Shown here: piece after piece, positions 1 to 6,240 of the stretch
Layout: each line of letters opens with the position of its first letter
Numbering within the stretch: the first letter of the stretch is position 1
Origin: Gracilimonas halophila
Lineage (GTDB): Bacteria; Bacteroidota; Rhodothermia; Balneolales; Balneolaceae
DNA: 64,000 nucleotides
Reading direction: 5' to 3'
NCBI RefSeq assembly: GCF_042684365.1
Contig: NZ_JBHULI010000022.1
Location: forward strand, 186,001-250,000
Position numbers and translations under genes: made by a program
Notes under the pieces: generated by a model
Seen by the model: the letters and a program-made list of their open reading frames with translations, nothing else
Database searches by the model: none
Told to the model about the DNA's origin: nothing

Positions 1-165
1 CACCACGAGATCGTTGACTACTGTAATAAAAATGCCGATCTGGTGATCATGAGTACCCATGGACGTACCGGCCTTTCCCGAATGCTCCTGGGCTCAACTA
101 CAGAGCAGGTTATTCAGCAACTTGATAAACCTCAGATCACCATCAAACCGGACCTTAAGGATTGA
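1..165 (+). CDS. Universal stress protein, C-terminal fragment (cut by window edge)
   Basis: The first 165 bases are an open frame ending in TGA and encode the last 54 residues of a UspA-domain protein. The typical UspA nucleotide-loop signature is visible as STHGRTGLSRMLLGSTTEQV, followed by the usual final strand (KPQITIKP). The start lies outside the window. The same signature recurs in the complete UspA protein that follows on the same strand, so the two probably arose by duplication. Role inferred from the family: cytoplasmic ATP-binding stress protein. Confidence 0.9.
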   Translation, partial: HHEIVDYCNKNADLVIMSTHGRTGLSRMLLGSTTEQVIQQLDKPQITIKPDLKD

Positions 166-561
166 TATTGGGTGGGAAAATTCGAAATGAGTTTCCAGAC
201 TGCGAACCAAGTTATCCCTGGTTAACGGAAGGATTTGGGGTTGTTTAAAGTTTAATTGCCCCATACAACCCTGCAAACCCTCACCTTTGTTTCCTCTCCC
301 GGGAGAGGAAGACGTGGTATTGATGAGTGAAGGCAGCTAAAATTTTAGTGGTTGTGATTAGTAGATGATTTGAGCTACTCACTTATTAATCTCTCGATAT
401 ATATGTCCCTTTGGAGGGACAGCAAGAACAGCTTGCTGTTGCTTGCAGGGAGGACAGTGTGTAATTAAGCATCTATAGTTAAATAATCTCCGCATTTTCT
501 TCACCCAACCTTCACAGTAAATAACTACATTCAGTTAACAACTAATTAAACGGAGGTTGTT
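166..561. other. 396-base intergenic region with hairpin repeats
   Basis: No convincing gene is present. It contains a perfect 14-base palindrome (CTCTCCCGGGAGAG near 295-308) and one copy of a structured repeat at 404-456 described separately. The last 20 bases carry a good ribosome binding site (GGAGG) for the following UspA gene. A short reading frame on the minus strand between 94 and 276 overlaps the UspA fragment and has no family features, so I do not call it. Confidence 0.6.
404..456 (+). repeat. Structured intergenic repeat, family 1, copy A
   Basis: TGTCCCTTTGGAGGGACA (404-421) is a hairpin, followed by a second hairpin GCAAG-AACAG-cttg-CTGTT-g-CTTGC (422-446) and the tail CAGGGAGGACAG (446-456). 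An inverted copy lies at 11934-11989 and a more diverged one at 12052-12108. The second hairpin changes sequence between copies A and B while keeping its pairing, its CTTG loop and its single bulge. Confidence 0.7.
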
Positions 562-1524
562 ATGAAAGCCAAGCACATCTTAGTCCCAACCGACTTTTCA
601 GATGCTTCACTCGAAGCAGTAAAAATGGCTGCCAAATTTGTGGAATGGTATGGCAGTACTGTTGACCTTATGCATGTGATTCCGCTCATGAGCTATTACG
701 ATGAAAGCATGCAGCATTTAGGGGTTCCATTTGATATGGAAAAGGATATTTACCCCAAAGTGTTGAAACAAACCAATGAAAAACTGCATGATATTGCAGA
801 GGAGTATATCCCCAAAGAACACCGTGGCCAGCTAATAAATCTCGTTGGCAGAAAGGCTGCACAGGTAATTGCAGAGCAAGGAAATAAAAGTCAGTACGAC
901 ATGATCATTATGTCTAATACCGGAAGCCACAAGACCGATGACTGCAGAAGTAATATCACTGAAAAGGTGATCCGATATTCTGAGAAACCGGTACTGAGCA
1001 TTGATAAAGCCTTCGATGAAAAGTCTGTCCATGAGATCCTTGTCCCGATAGATGGTTCAGAAGATTCTGCTGCACCACTGGCTGAGGCATTTGACCTTGC
1101 CGTGCACTTTAATGCCCGGATCGTATTGATGCACATTATTGAACCATATACCTTGGGTATGGAGGTAATGCCTATGCCTATTGAAGAGGATGAAGCCGTA
1201 TATCAGGAGTTGATCAAAAATATTAGCGATTACTTCGAGAACAACCCTGAATTGAAACTGTCCATAAAACGAAAAGGTGTTGATTTTGAAGACCTGCTCA
1301 TTTGGGAAGACGGTTCAAACAGTAAGTCCGTTAGTATGGACAGTATAGTCAAGAAAGGGTTTTCAGCTCATACCGAGATCACGGATTATGCCAACAAAAA
1401 TTCTGACCTTGTAGTGATGAGTACCCACGGCCGAACAGGGATCGCACGAGTACTTCTCGGTTCAACAACCGCGATCGTGGCTGAGCTCCTCAACAAGCCG
1501 TTAATGACATTAAGACCCGGCTAA
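562..1524 (+). CDS. Tandem-domain universal stress protein (UspA family)
   Basis: A 320-residue protein with two UspA domains, residues about 4-150 and 155-318. The first starts KHILVPTDFSDASLEAVKMA, the second HEILVPIDGSEDSAAPLAEA, both typical strand-1/P-loop starts. The second ends with STHGRTGIARVLLGSTT, the complete ATP-binding glycine loop; in the first domain the matching stretch (MSNTGSHKTDD) is degenerate, so probably only the C-terminal domain binds nucleotide in the classical way. A GGAGG ribosome binding site lies six bases before the ATG. Tandem Usp proteins of about 300 residues are common in Bacteroidota; role in stress or energy-limitation survival is inferred from the family. 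It follows a second Usp gene on the same strand. Confidence 0.93.
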   Translation: MKAKHILVPTDFSDASLEAVKMAAKFVEWYGSTVDLMHVIPLMSYYDESMQHLGVPFDMEKDIYPKVLKQTNEKLHDIAEEYIPKEHRGQLINLVGRKAAQVIAEQGNKSQYDMIIMSNTGSHKTDDCRSNITEKVIRYSEKPVLSIDKAFDEKSVHEILVPIDGSEDSAAPLAEAFDLAVHFNARIVLMHIIEPYTLGMEVMPMPIEEDEAVYQELIKNISDYFENNPELKLSIKRKGVDFEDLLIWEDGSNSKSVSMDSIVKKGFSAHTEITDYANKNSDLVVMSTHGRTGIARVLLGSTTAIVAELLNKPLMTLRPG

Positions 1525-1544
1525 ACTCTGGTTGATATAATATA

Positions 1545-1580
1545 AAGCCCATGCAGGCTTAGGTCTGTATGGGCTTTTTT
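1545..1580 (+). terminator. Rho-independent terminator after the Usp gene
   Basis: AGCCCATGCAG and CTGTATGGGCT form a stem with one G-U pair around a short loop and are followed by six T. It sits 20 bases after the Usp stop codon. Confidence 0.85.
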
Positions 1581-1629
1581 GTGGAGGGAATCTTGAAATG
1601 TTAGTACCGAAATTTGTACCACAAAATAA

Positions 1630-1665
1630 AAAACCCATGTAAATCTATGACTTACATGGGTTTTT
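1630..1665. terminator. Perfect hairpin with T-runs on both strands; probably the original terminator of the interrupted tRNA gene
   Basis: AAAACCCATGTAA (1630-1642) and TTACATGGGTTTT (1652-1664) pair perfectly. On the minus strand it lies immediately after the displaced tRNA 3' end (1668-1710) and is followed by a T-rich run, the position expected of the terminator of the tRNA gene before the island inserted. It may also stop plus-strand transcripts. Confidence 0.75.
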
Positions 1666-1667
1666 AG

Positions 1668-1710
1668 TGGGCCCGGAGGGACTTGAACCCCCGACCAATC
1701 GATTATGAGT
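1668..1710 (-). other. Distal attachment site: displaced 3' end of the tRNA gene
   Basis: These 43 bases match the 3' half of the tRNA at 6017-6059 in the same orientation with 39 identities, including a perfect 19-base run CGACCAATCGATTATGAGT that ends in the anticodon loop. The four mismatches fall at paired T-stem positions and keep the stem foldable (GCAGG/CCTGC in the intact tRNA, GGGGG/CCCTC here). The 5' half of a tRNA is absent. This is what a tRNA-targeting tyrosine recombinase leaves at the end of its element away from the intact tRNA. Confidence 0.85.
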
Positions 1711-1953
1711 AGATTGATCCTTTAATCATTCATTTCGTTTTTGTGCTAGCAGATCTTTGATTGGGAGATTTATAGTTAAACTGTAACATTTCTATTACTT
1801 AATACTCTTAAAAATATAAATACGATAATATATCGGTAGCAGTGAAATGCTTAGGGGATGGGTACAGCTCATCTATTGGAAGGACATTATTAATGCAGGT
1901 TAATAGGTAATGACAAAACCTGGAATAGAAATGTTAACTCAATACATATATAT

Positions 1954-2316
1954 ATGAAACAACCAATGGAAGAAGCACTGCAAATTGCACAGCAACATTT
2001 AAAGGAAATACGAACAGTAACTGATTGGGCGGAAAAGATGGGATATTGCTGTTCAAAAGATTTTTCCAGAAGATTTAGAAATCATTACCAGGCACGGCCT
2101 TCAAAAATATTGAATTCTATAAAATTAAAGAAGGCTATTCATTTCCTCTTAAAGACAAATAAAACTATTTATGAAATAGGTTATTGTGAACTTGGGATTG
2201 GAGATGAAAAAGCTTTTTGGCAATATATGAAATATCATACAGGCTATTCTCCAAGTGAAATAAAAGCCATGGAAAATTCAAAGGTGGCTAAAGATCTTCG
2301 AAAAATTAAGGAGTAA
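1954..2316 (+). CDS. Stand-alone AraC-type helix-turn-helix protein
   Basis: A 120-residue protein matching only the DNA-binding domain of AraC/XylS regulators: first helix-turn-helix around WAEKMGYCCSKDFSRRFRNHY (about residues 25-45), linker helix KLKKAIHFLLKTNKTIYEIGY, second HTH ending in HTGYSPSEIKAM. No sensory or dimerisation domain precedes it; AraC proteins are usually about 280 residues, so this one is either intrinsically short or a remnant. It is the first gene of the island and reads towards the CxxC-protein and Cys-rich peptide genes, which makes it a plausible local regulator (inference). Low GC content fits recent transfer. Confidence 0.75.
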   Translation: MKQPMEEALQIAQQHLKEIRTVTDWAEKMGYCCSKDFSRRFRNHYQARPSKILNSIKLKKAIHFLLKTNKTIYEIGYCELGIGDEKAFWQYMKYHTGYSPSEIKAMENSKVAKDLRKIKE

Positions 2317-2360
2317 AATTAAAGAGTAAAAATAGGGAGCGAAAATGCTTGTTTTAATTA

Positions 2361-2963
2361 TTGATTTTGAAAATTATAGAGGTGGGATTTTTAACTTTAA
2401 TTATAAAAAAATTGAAAGAATTCATTAAGTATTCGTTGAGTACAATATTACTGGTCTTATCGGTAGTATTATTCTACAATTACAATTTTGGAGAGCCTGA
2501 TTTATCTGCTGACCAACAAATAGGAATGAGTTATGCAACCCACGTAAACATTGATGATTCCGATTTTGAGCATATTTTTTGGGAAATTGATAAAGTATCT
2601 GCTAATAAAATTTACCCTGTTATAATTTTAACCACAGCAGCATGCTATCTTTGCTTGAATAATGTTGTAGAATTTTCAGAGTTACTTAAAAATGATACTA
2701 CTTTTGCGGAGCCAATATTGGTCTTTTTTGAAGAAAATGATATAGAAGTGAATAAGTTTATTAGATTAACAGAATTAGATATTCCATATAAAAACCTAAC
2801 TAATTCTAACCTTAACGGACACTTCACTAATGAAAAACAAAATTTAATTTTTGTTGACAAACGCGATAATCTGATTTTTTATAATTTTCCTATTCCTAAT
2901 TCTATAATGTTACCAGAAAGAAAAATTAGGATTATTCAGCAGGCGAGGGAAGCTTGGAGATAA
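2361..2963 (+). CDS. Membrane-anchored CxxC protein, possibly thioredoxin-like
   Basis: Up to 200 residues. A single membrane segment (YSLSTILLVLSVVLFYN) is followed by an extracytoplasmic domain of about 150 residues with strand IYPVIILTTAACYLCLNN carrying a CxxC (CYLC) at the end of a hydrophobic strand, as in thioredoxin-fold proteins, though the usual WC is missing. There is no ATG start: the longest frame begins at TTG 2361 and a TTG at 2412 gives the neater signal anchor MKEFIKYS; the true start is uncertain. A different frame (ATG 2345 to stop 2428, 27 codons) has the better ribosome binding site and overlaps the start. The gene ends just before the Cys-rich secreted peptide, so a role in thiol chemistry on that peptide is an attractive but untested idea. 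Confidence 0.6.
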   Translation: MILKIIEVGFLTLIIKKLKEFIKYSLSTILLVLSVVLFYNYNFGEPDLSADQQIGMSYATHVNIDDSDFEHIFWEIDKVSANKIYPVIILTTAACYLCLNNVVEFSELLKNDTTFAEPILVFFEENDIEVNKFIRLTELDIPYKNLTNSNLNGHFTNEKQNLIFVDKRDNLIFYNFPIPNSIMLPERKIRIIQQAREAWR

Positions 2964-3007
2964 CATTTCTAAATCAACGAAATCAAACCTTAAAAATAGA
3001 TCGTATC

Positions 3008-3271
3008 ATGAAAAACATAAAGAAAAGTACAATTACTCTATTTTTTTCAGTATTAGCATTTGTTCTTACAAGTGCATTTACTTTAACTCCGGAAAATATG
3101 AATTATGTAGAATCCTCTGATGCCGTGGGGTGTTCATGTTGCACATGTACATCAGCTGGACCATGTATGGAAGCAAGTTTTTGTGGGATGACTTCTTGTT
3201 CAGACCCTAATTCTTGTAGTTTAGAAGGAGATTTATGTGGTTCAGATCCCGAATGCCGACCTAATAATTAA
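3008..3271 (+). CDS. Secreted cysteine-rich peptide (87 residues, ten Cys)
   Basis: I choose the ATG at 3008 because it gives a classical signal peptide (MKNIKKSTITLFFSVLAFVL, then TSAFT); the upstream in-frame TTG does not. The mature part holds ten cysteines in about 48 residues, starting with the cluster CSCCTC, spaced as C-x-C-C-x-C-x5-C-x5-C-x4-C-x5-C-x6-C-x5-C, and is otherwise rich in small and acidic residues. It resembles the small exported peptides (NVEALA-like) found near beta-propeller and thioredoxin-like genes in Bacteroidota, but I cannot assign a family. It sits between a CxxC membrane protein and a beta-propeller lipoprotein, and is followed by a strong terminator. Function unknown. 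Confidence 0.72.
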   Translation: MKNIKKSTITLFFSVLAFVLTSAFTLTPENMNYVESSDAVGCSCCTCTSAGPCMEASFCGMTSCSDPNSCSLEGDLCGSDPECRPNN

Positions 3272-3291
3272 CAACAGTAGATTAAATTATT

Positions 3292-3331
3292 ACACGAAGC
3301 CTTGAGTTTTATTATAAGGCTTCGTGTTTTA
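3292..3331 (+). terminator. Terminator after the Cys-rich peptide gene
   Basis: ACACGAAGCCTT (3292-3303) and AAGGCTTCGTGT (3316-3327) form a perfect 12-base stem followed by TTTT. It separates the peptide gene from the beta-propeller gene. Confidence 0.85.
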
Positions 3332-3361
3332 GATCTAAAGCTATACTAAATTTTTTACCTC

Positions 3362-4558
3362 ATGTTGGATAATAATCTCTTATTAGTCTTGCTGATAATG
3401 CTTATCACAGCTTGTGGTACCGATCAGCAAAATTCTAAATCTGCAGATCGAACCCGAACTATTGAAATTAGTAACGAACTTGTCATAGGTCTTGAAAATG
3501 AAGCGGATGCCATAACTCAAATTTTAGGGCAGCCTGTGGGGGTGTTAACTGATAAAGAAGGAAATATTTATATTGGTGATAAAGCGAGCCTTACCATTAA
3601 AGTATTTGACAAAGACGGCAACTACCTCAAAAGCCTGGGCGGTCGCGGCAGAGGTCCCAGTGAATTTCATGATATAAATTTTATGGGAACAGCTCCGGGT
3701 GATAATATTCTAGTACTCGATAGGGGCAACTTCAGATATACTACCATTACAAAAGAAGGTGAATATGTATCTGATTATATCATTAAATTTGAAAATCAGT
3801 TTTATTTCAAAGATGCTGATTTTATTGATAATAAAATTATTGGCTTAGCCTACTCACAAGCATCTGCTATAGAGTCCGACTATTCAGATCTTCCGAAACG
3901 AAATTTTCTCAAGATTTTGAGTACAGATCTTAATGAAAAAGAATATGAATTTGCCGCTTTAAGTGATCTTGAAATAAAAGATGTTTTTAGTTGGGTTTAC
4001 TCACTTTTATATCAAGGTAGTATCACTTTGAATAAAGAATCGGAGATAATTTATTTTTCACCGGGGATATATACTGGTATCATTTATTCATATAAAAAAG
4101 TAGACGATGCGGAATGGAAGTTGAATAAAAAAATTGAAGGTACCTCCCCGTATACTACTCCGTATATTCTCTATCATTCATCGGCTGAATATGAAGAAAA
4201 TAGTGAATACCCCAGTGCCCGTATGATTGGCTATTCAGGAGATTGGCATAGAGGGCGGATTTACAGCATAGACGCAGGAGTCCATTTTATGCCCGAAACA
4301 GAAAAAATCGCTCATTTTTATGGTGAGTGGAGGGAAGGGGATACTAGGATGGAAGACGGAAATTTACTGGATTTGAGTGTGCAAATTTTTGACCTTGATG
4401 GAAATATAGTAGATCAGAGCTACCTGTTTTCCTTACCATATGACATGCAACCATATTTTCCTATTGTTAACTGGATGGATGAGGAGGAGAATTTCTACAT
4501 GATTGATTATGAAGATTCAGCACCAGTAGTACGCCGGTTTGCATTGGATTTGAATTAA
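3362..4558 (+). CDS. Six-bladed beta-propeller (NHL-like) lipoprotein
   Basis: A 398-residue protein with a type II signal peptide (LIMLITAC, lipid-modified Cys18). The first part has repeated propeller strands of the form GVLTDKEGNIYIGDKASLTIKVFDKDGNYLKSLGGRGRGPSEF, typical of the '6-bladed beta-propeller' proteins of Bacteroidota related to NHL repeats; the last blade reads VQIFDLDGNIVDQSY. It should sit in the outer or inner membrane facing the periplasm or the surface. It belongs to the island cargo, downstream of the Cys-rich peptide; similar propeller proteins accompany NVEALA-type peptides elsewhere (family knowledge), so a link is likely but its ligand is unknown. Confidence 0.8.
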   Translation: MLDNNLLLVLLIMLITACGTDQQNSKSADRTRTIEISNELVIGLENEADAITQILGQPVGVLTDKEGNIYIGDKASLTIKVFDKDGNYLKSLGGRGRGPSEFHDINFMGTAPGDNILVLDRGNFRYTTITKEGEYVSDYIIKFENQFYFKDADFIDNKIIGLAYSQASAIESDYSDLPKRNFLKILSTDLNEKEYEFAALSDLEIKDVFSWVYSLLYQGSITLNKESEIIYFSPGIYTGIIYSYKKVDDAEWKLNKKIEGTSPYTTPYILYHSSAEYEENSEYPSARMIGYSGDWHRGRIYSIDAGVHFMPETEKIAHFYGEWREGDTRMEDGNLLDLSVQIFDLDGNIVDQSYLFSLPYDMQPYFPIVNWMDEEENFYMIDYEDSAPVVRRFALDLN

Positions 4559-4610
4559 TTTAAACGTGTATAATAGTATCGATACTAATCTCACTTAGGT
4601 AAACTATCTC

Positions 4611-5789
4611 TTAAGATTTAATTGCATTCATTTTTTCTTTTAATCTTTTGACAGTTAAATGAGTGTACTTCTCAGTCACCTTTTGATTGGAATGGCCTGC
4701 CATATAGCTCGCTTCAGCCGTGTGAAAGCCTTTCTCAATCCAGGTAGTAACTGCCTGGTGTCTCATTCCATGTAGAGTGCGAGAGGTTGGAATACCAGCT
4801 TCTTTGCAGTAGCGTTTAAATTCCCTATACACACGCATCCCACGAACCGGTTGGCCTTTGGTATTTCCACCCGTGTAAATAAATAGATAGTCACTGGGGC
4901 TTAGCTTTCCACGAATCTTTAAATACGCATCCAGTTCTTCTTTCAATTCATTTATGATTGGAATCAGCCGTTCTTTTCGGCCTTTGGTCGGTGGCAGTGA
5001 AATATAGCTCAGCTCTCCATCTTCGTAGATCAGGTTTTCGCCCTTCAATCCGGAGTATGATAATTCTGGATCAAATGCCGCCTCGTGTTTTCGGAGTCCA
5101 CCATAGAAATACAATGCCACAATTGGTTTAAACCAATATTGAACTAAATTAGGGTCAAATTCGGGTAAGTCTTGCTTTCTGGATAGCTCTTCATCGAATT
5201 TCTTGAAAAGAATTCCAAGTTCTTCCTCAGAAATCATTTTAGGCCGGGTATTTTCTCTAATTCTCGGTAAATCTTGTTTCAGCGCAGGAAAGTAGTCCTT
5301 CTCCACAATGTTCTTTTTCAGCAGGAACTTCCACCAAGACCGAAAATGCCGGAAGTAGTAGTGCCTTGTAGCTGAAGTAATGCCCTTTTTGAAGATCACA
5401 TTCTCAAAATGGTAGCTTAAAACATTGGTTGGGTGTACATCCGATAACTCATTTAATTCCACAAAATGATCTAAAGCTCGCTGGTAGGCTCCAATGGTTG
5501 CCGGAGAGAGGTGGTTTTTTGATTTGTAGAAAAGCTCAATAGATTCGCTAACCGTGTTGCAATCAGTGGTTTCTTCACTGGTGTTCCTTTGCAAAACCTT
5601 CTTGGGATTAAATCCTTTGGAAAAGGGATTGATCTTGCCTAACGAATCCAGTTTTTCGAGTTCGGTTACCATTTTCTGAGCAACATCCTTGTGTCGGGTG
5701 CCCAATGATTTTCGAACATTCTTTTTACCCAGTTCTTCAGAGTAAAAATTTACATAGTAGTATTTACCGCGCTTGATAAGAAATGCCAT
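4611..5789 (-). CDS. Tyrosine recombinase (site-specific integrase)
   Basis: 392 residues with the phage-integrase layout: an N-terminal arm-binding domain (GKYYYVNFYSEELGKKNVRK), a SAM-like core-binding domain (about 75-170) and a catalytic domain. All catalytic residues are present: R233 (GGLRKHE), H340 and R343 (HGMRH), H366 (AGHSN) and Tyr375 (EKYTHL). The gene reads away from the tRNA at 6017-6090, whose 3' end is duplicated at 1668-1710, so this enzyme very probably inserted the island. The start codon ATG at 5789 is preceded by a hairpin and tandem repeats (5802-5928) that may bind the protein. Confidence 0.93.
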   Translation of the reverse strand: MAFLIKRGKYYYVNFYSEELGKKNVRKSLGTRHKDVAQKMVTELEKLDSLGKINPFSKGFNPKKVLQRNTSEETTDCNTVSESIELFYKSKNHLSPATIGAYQRALDHFVELNELSDVHPTNVLSYHFENVIFKKGITSATRHYYFRHFRSWWKFLLKKNIVEKDYFPALKQDLPRIRENTRPKMISEEELGILFKKFDEELSRKQDLPEFDPNLVQYWFKPIVALYFYGGLRKHEAAFDPELSYSGLKGENLIYEDGELSYISLPPTKGRKERLIPIINELKEELDAYLKIRGKLSPSDYLFIYTGGNTKGQPVRGMRVYREFKRYCKEAGIPTSRTLHGMRHQAVTTWIEKGFHTAEASYMAGHSNQKVTEKYTHLTVKRLKEKMNAIKS

Positions 5790-5801
5790 AGTAGGAGCCT
5801 T

Positions 5802-5837
5802 CTGAATTAAAGTTCGGTAAGCGAACTCTAAATTCAG
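5802..5837 (-). promoter_or_regulatory. Hairpin immediately upstream of the integrase start
   Basis: Nested inverted repeats CTGAATT/AATTCAG and AGTTCG/CGAACT around a five-base loop, ending 13 bases before the integrase ATG. In the integrase transcript it would fold near the ribosome binding region; alternatively it is a DNA operator. Confidence 0.5.
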
Positions 5838-5865
5838 CAGCCTTTGCGAGCGCCCATCCCAAAAT

Positions 5866-5890
5866 TGTACATAGTAGTGTACATAGTAGT
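5866..5890. repeat. Tandem 12-base repeats between integrase and att site
   Basis: TGTACATAGTAG occurs twice head to tail, followed by T; a third, slightly different copy (TTTACATAGTAGT) lies at about 5749-5761 inside the 5' end of the integrase gene. Direct repeats between an integrase gene and its att site are the usual place for arm-type binding sites. Confidence 0.55.
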
Positions 5891-5902
5891 TGGGAAAGTA
5901 GG

Positions 5903-5928
5903 GGAATGAAAGTGTACACTTTCGTTCC
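5903..5928. promoter_or_regulatory. 26-base palindrome, candidate operator
   Basis: The core GAAAGTGTACACTTTC (5908-5923) is a perfect 16-base palindrome, extended on both sides by GGAAT/GTTCC with one mismatch. It lies between the integrase gene and the tRNA, a position suited to a dimeric repressor or an excisionase/integrase accessory protein. Confidence 0.5.
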
Positions 5929-5984
5929 TTTGCGTTCGCTTACTTAGTGTAAGTAATTAGGCTTTTTTTTGGCTTAGAAGGGAA

Positions 5985-6010
5985 TTGAGAGGGTTTTTAC
6001 ACCCTCTCAA
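5985..6010. terminator. Hairpin downstream of the tRNA gene
   Basis: TTGAGAGGGT and ACCCTCTCAA form a perfect 10-base stem with a six-base loop, seven bases after the tRNA 3' end. There is no clear T-run on the minus strand, so it may aid tRNA 3' processing or weak termination. It belongs to the island side of the junction. Confidence 0.45.
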
Positions 6011-6016
6011 TAATTG

Positions 6017-6090
6017 TGGGCCCGGCAGGACTTGAACCTGCGACCAATCGATTATGAGTCGACTGCTCTAACCAACTGAGCTACGGGCCC
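6017..6090 (-). tRNA. tRNA with CAU anticodon, probably tRNA-Ile2 (lysidine type)
   Basis: The 74-base minus-strand sequence folds as a full cloverleaf: acceptor GGGCCCG/CGGGCCC, D arm with AGCTCAGTTGGTTAGAGC, anticodon stem-loop around CTCATAA, T arm GCAGG-TTCAAGT-CCTGC, discriminator A. CCA is not encoded. The anticodon is CAU; the anticodon stem and the GGTCGC-GGTTCAAGTCC region resemble bacterial tRNA-Ile2, read as AUA after lysidine modification, more than elongator tRNA-Met, but either is possible. Its 3' half (6017-6059) is the attachment site of the island. Confidence 0.92.
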
Positions 6091-6240
6091 TGATCGTTTA
6101 CTCACTTAAGTGAGGCGCCAAAGATAAAAATCTTATCCTTCAGATTCGAATATTATTAATTCATTTTTTTAGAACGTATTGAATTTCACTTCTGTTAAAT
6201 TATCAGAATAAAAAACTAAAATTAAACCAATTGTAATTCC

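Larger units (their letters stand above)
1668..6060. mobile_element. Small integrative genomic island in a tRNA gene (about 4.4 kb)
   Basis: Bounded by the 43-base direct repeats at 1668-1710 and 6017-6059. It holds five genes: an AraC-type HTH protein, a CxxC membrane protein, a Cys-rich secreted peptide, a beta-propeller lipoprotein and, next to the intact tRNA and reading away from it, a tyrosine recombinase. The cargo is visibly richer in A+T than the flanking Usp and aldo/keto reductase genes. No conjugation, replication or phage structural gene is present, so it is either a minimal integrative element or a reduced remnant that needs help to move. Confidence 0.8.

Noticed and set aside
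94..276. 60-codon minus-strand frame
   Set aside because: It overlaps the real UspA fragment on the other strand, has no ribosome site and no family features.
1668..1710. A second functional tRNA gene at the left end of the island
   Set aside because: Only the 3' half matches; the 5' half (D arm and acceptor strand) is missing upstream of 1710 on the minus strand, so no cloverleaf can form.
5866..5890. CRISPR-like array near the integrase
   Set aside because: Only two adjacent 12-base copies, no spacers of constant length and no cas genes; more like recombinase binding sites.
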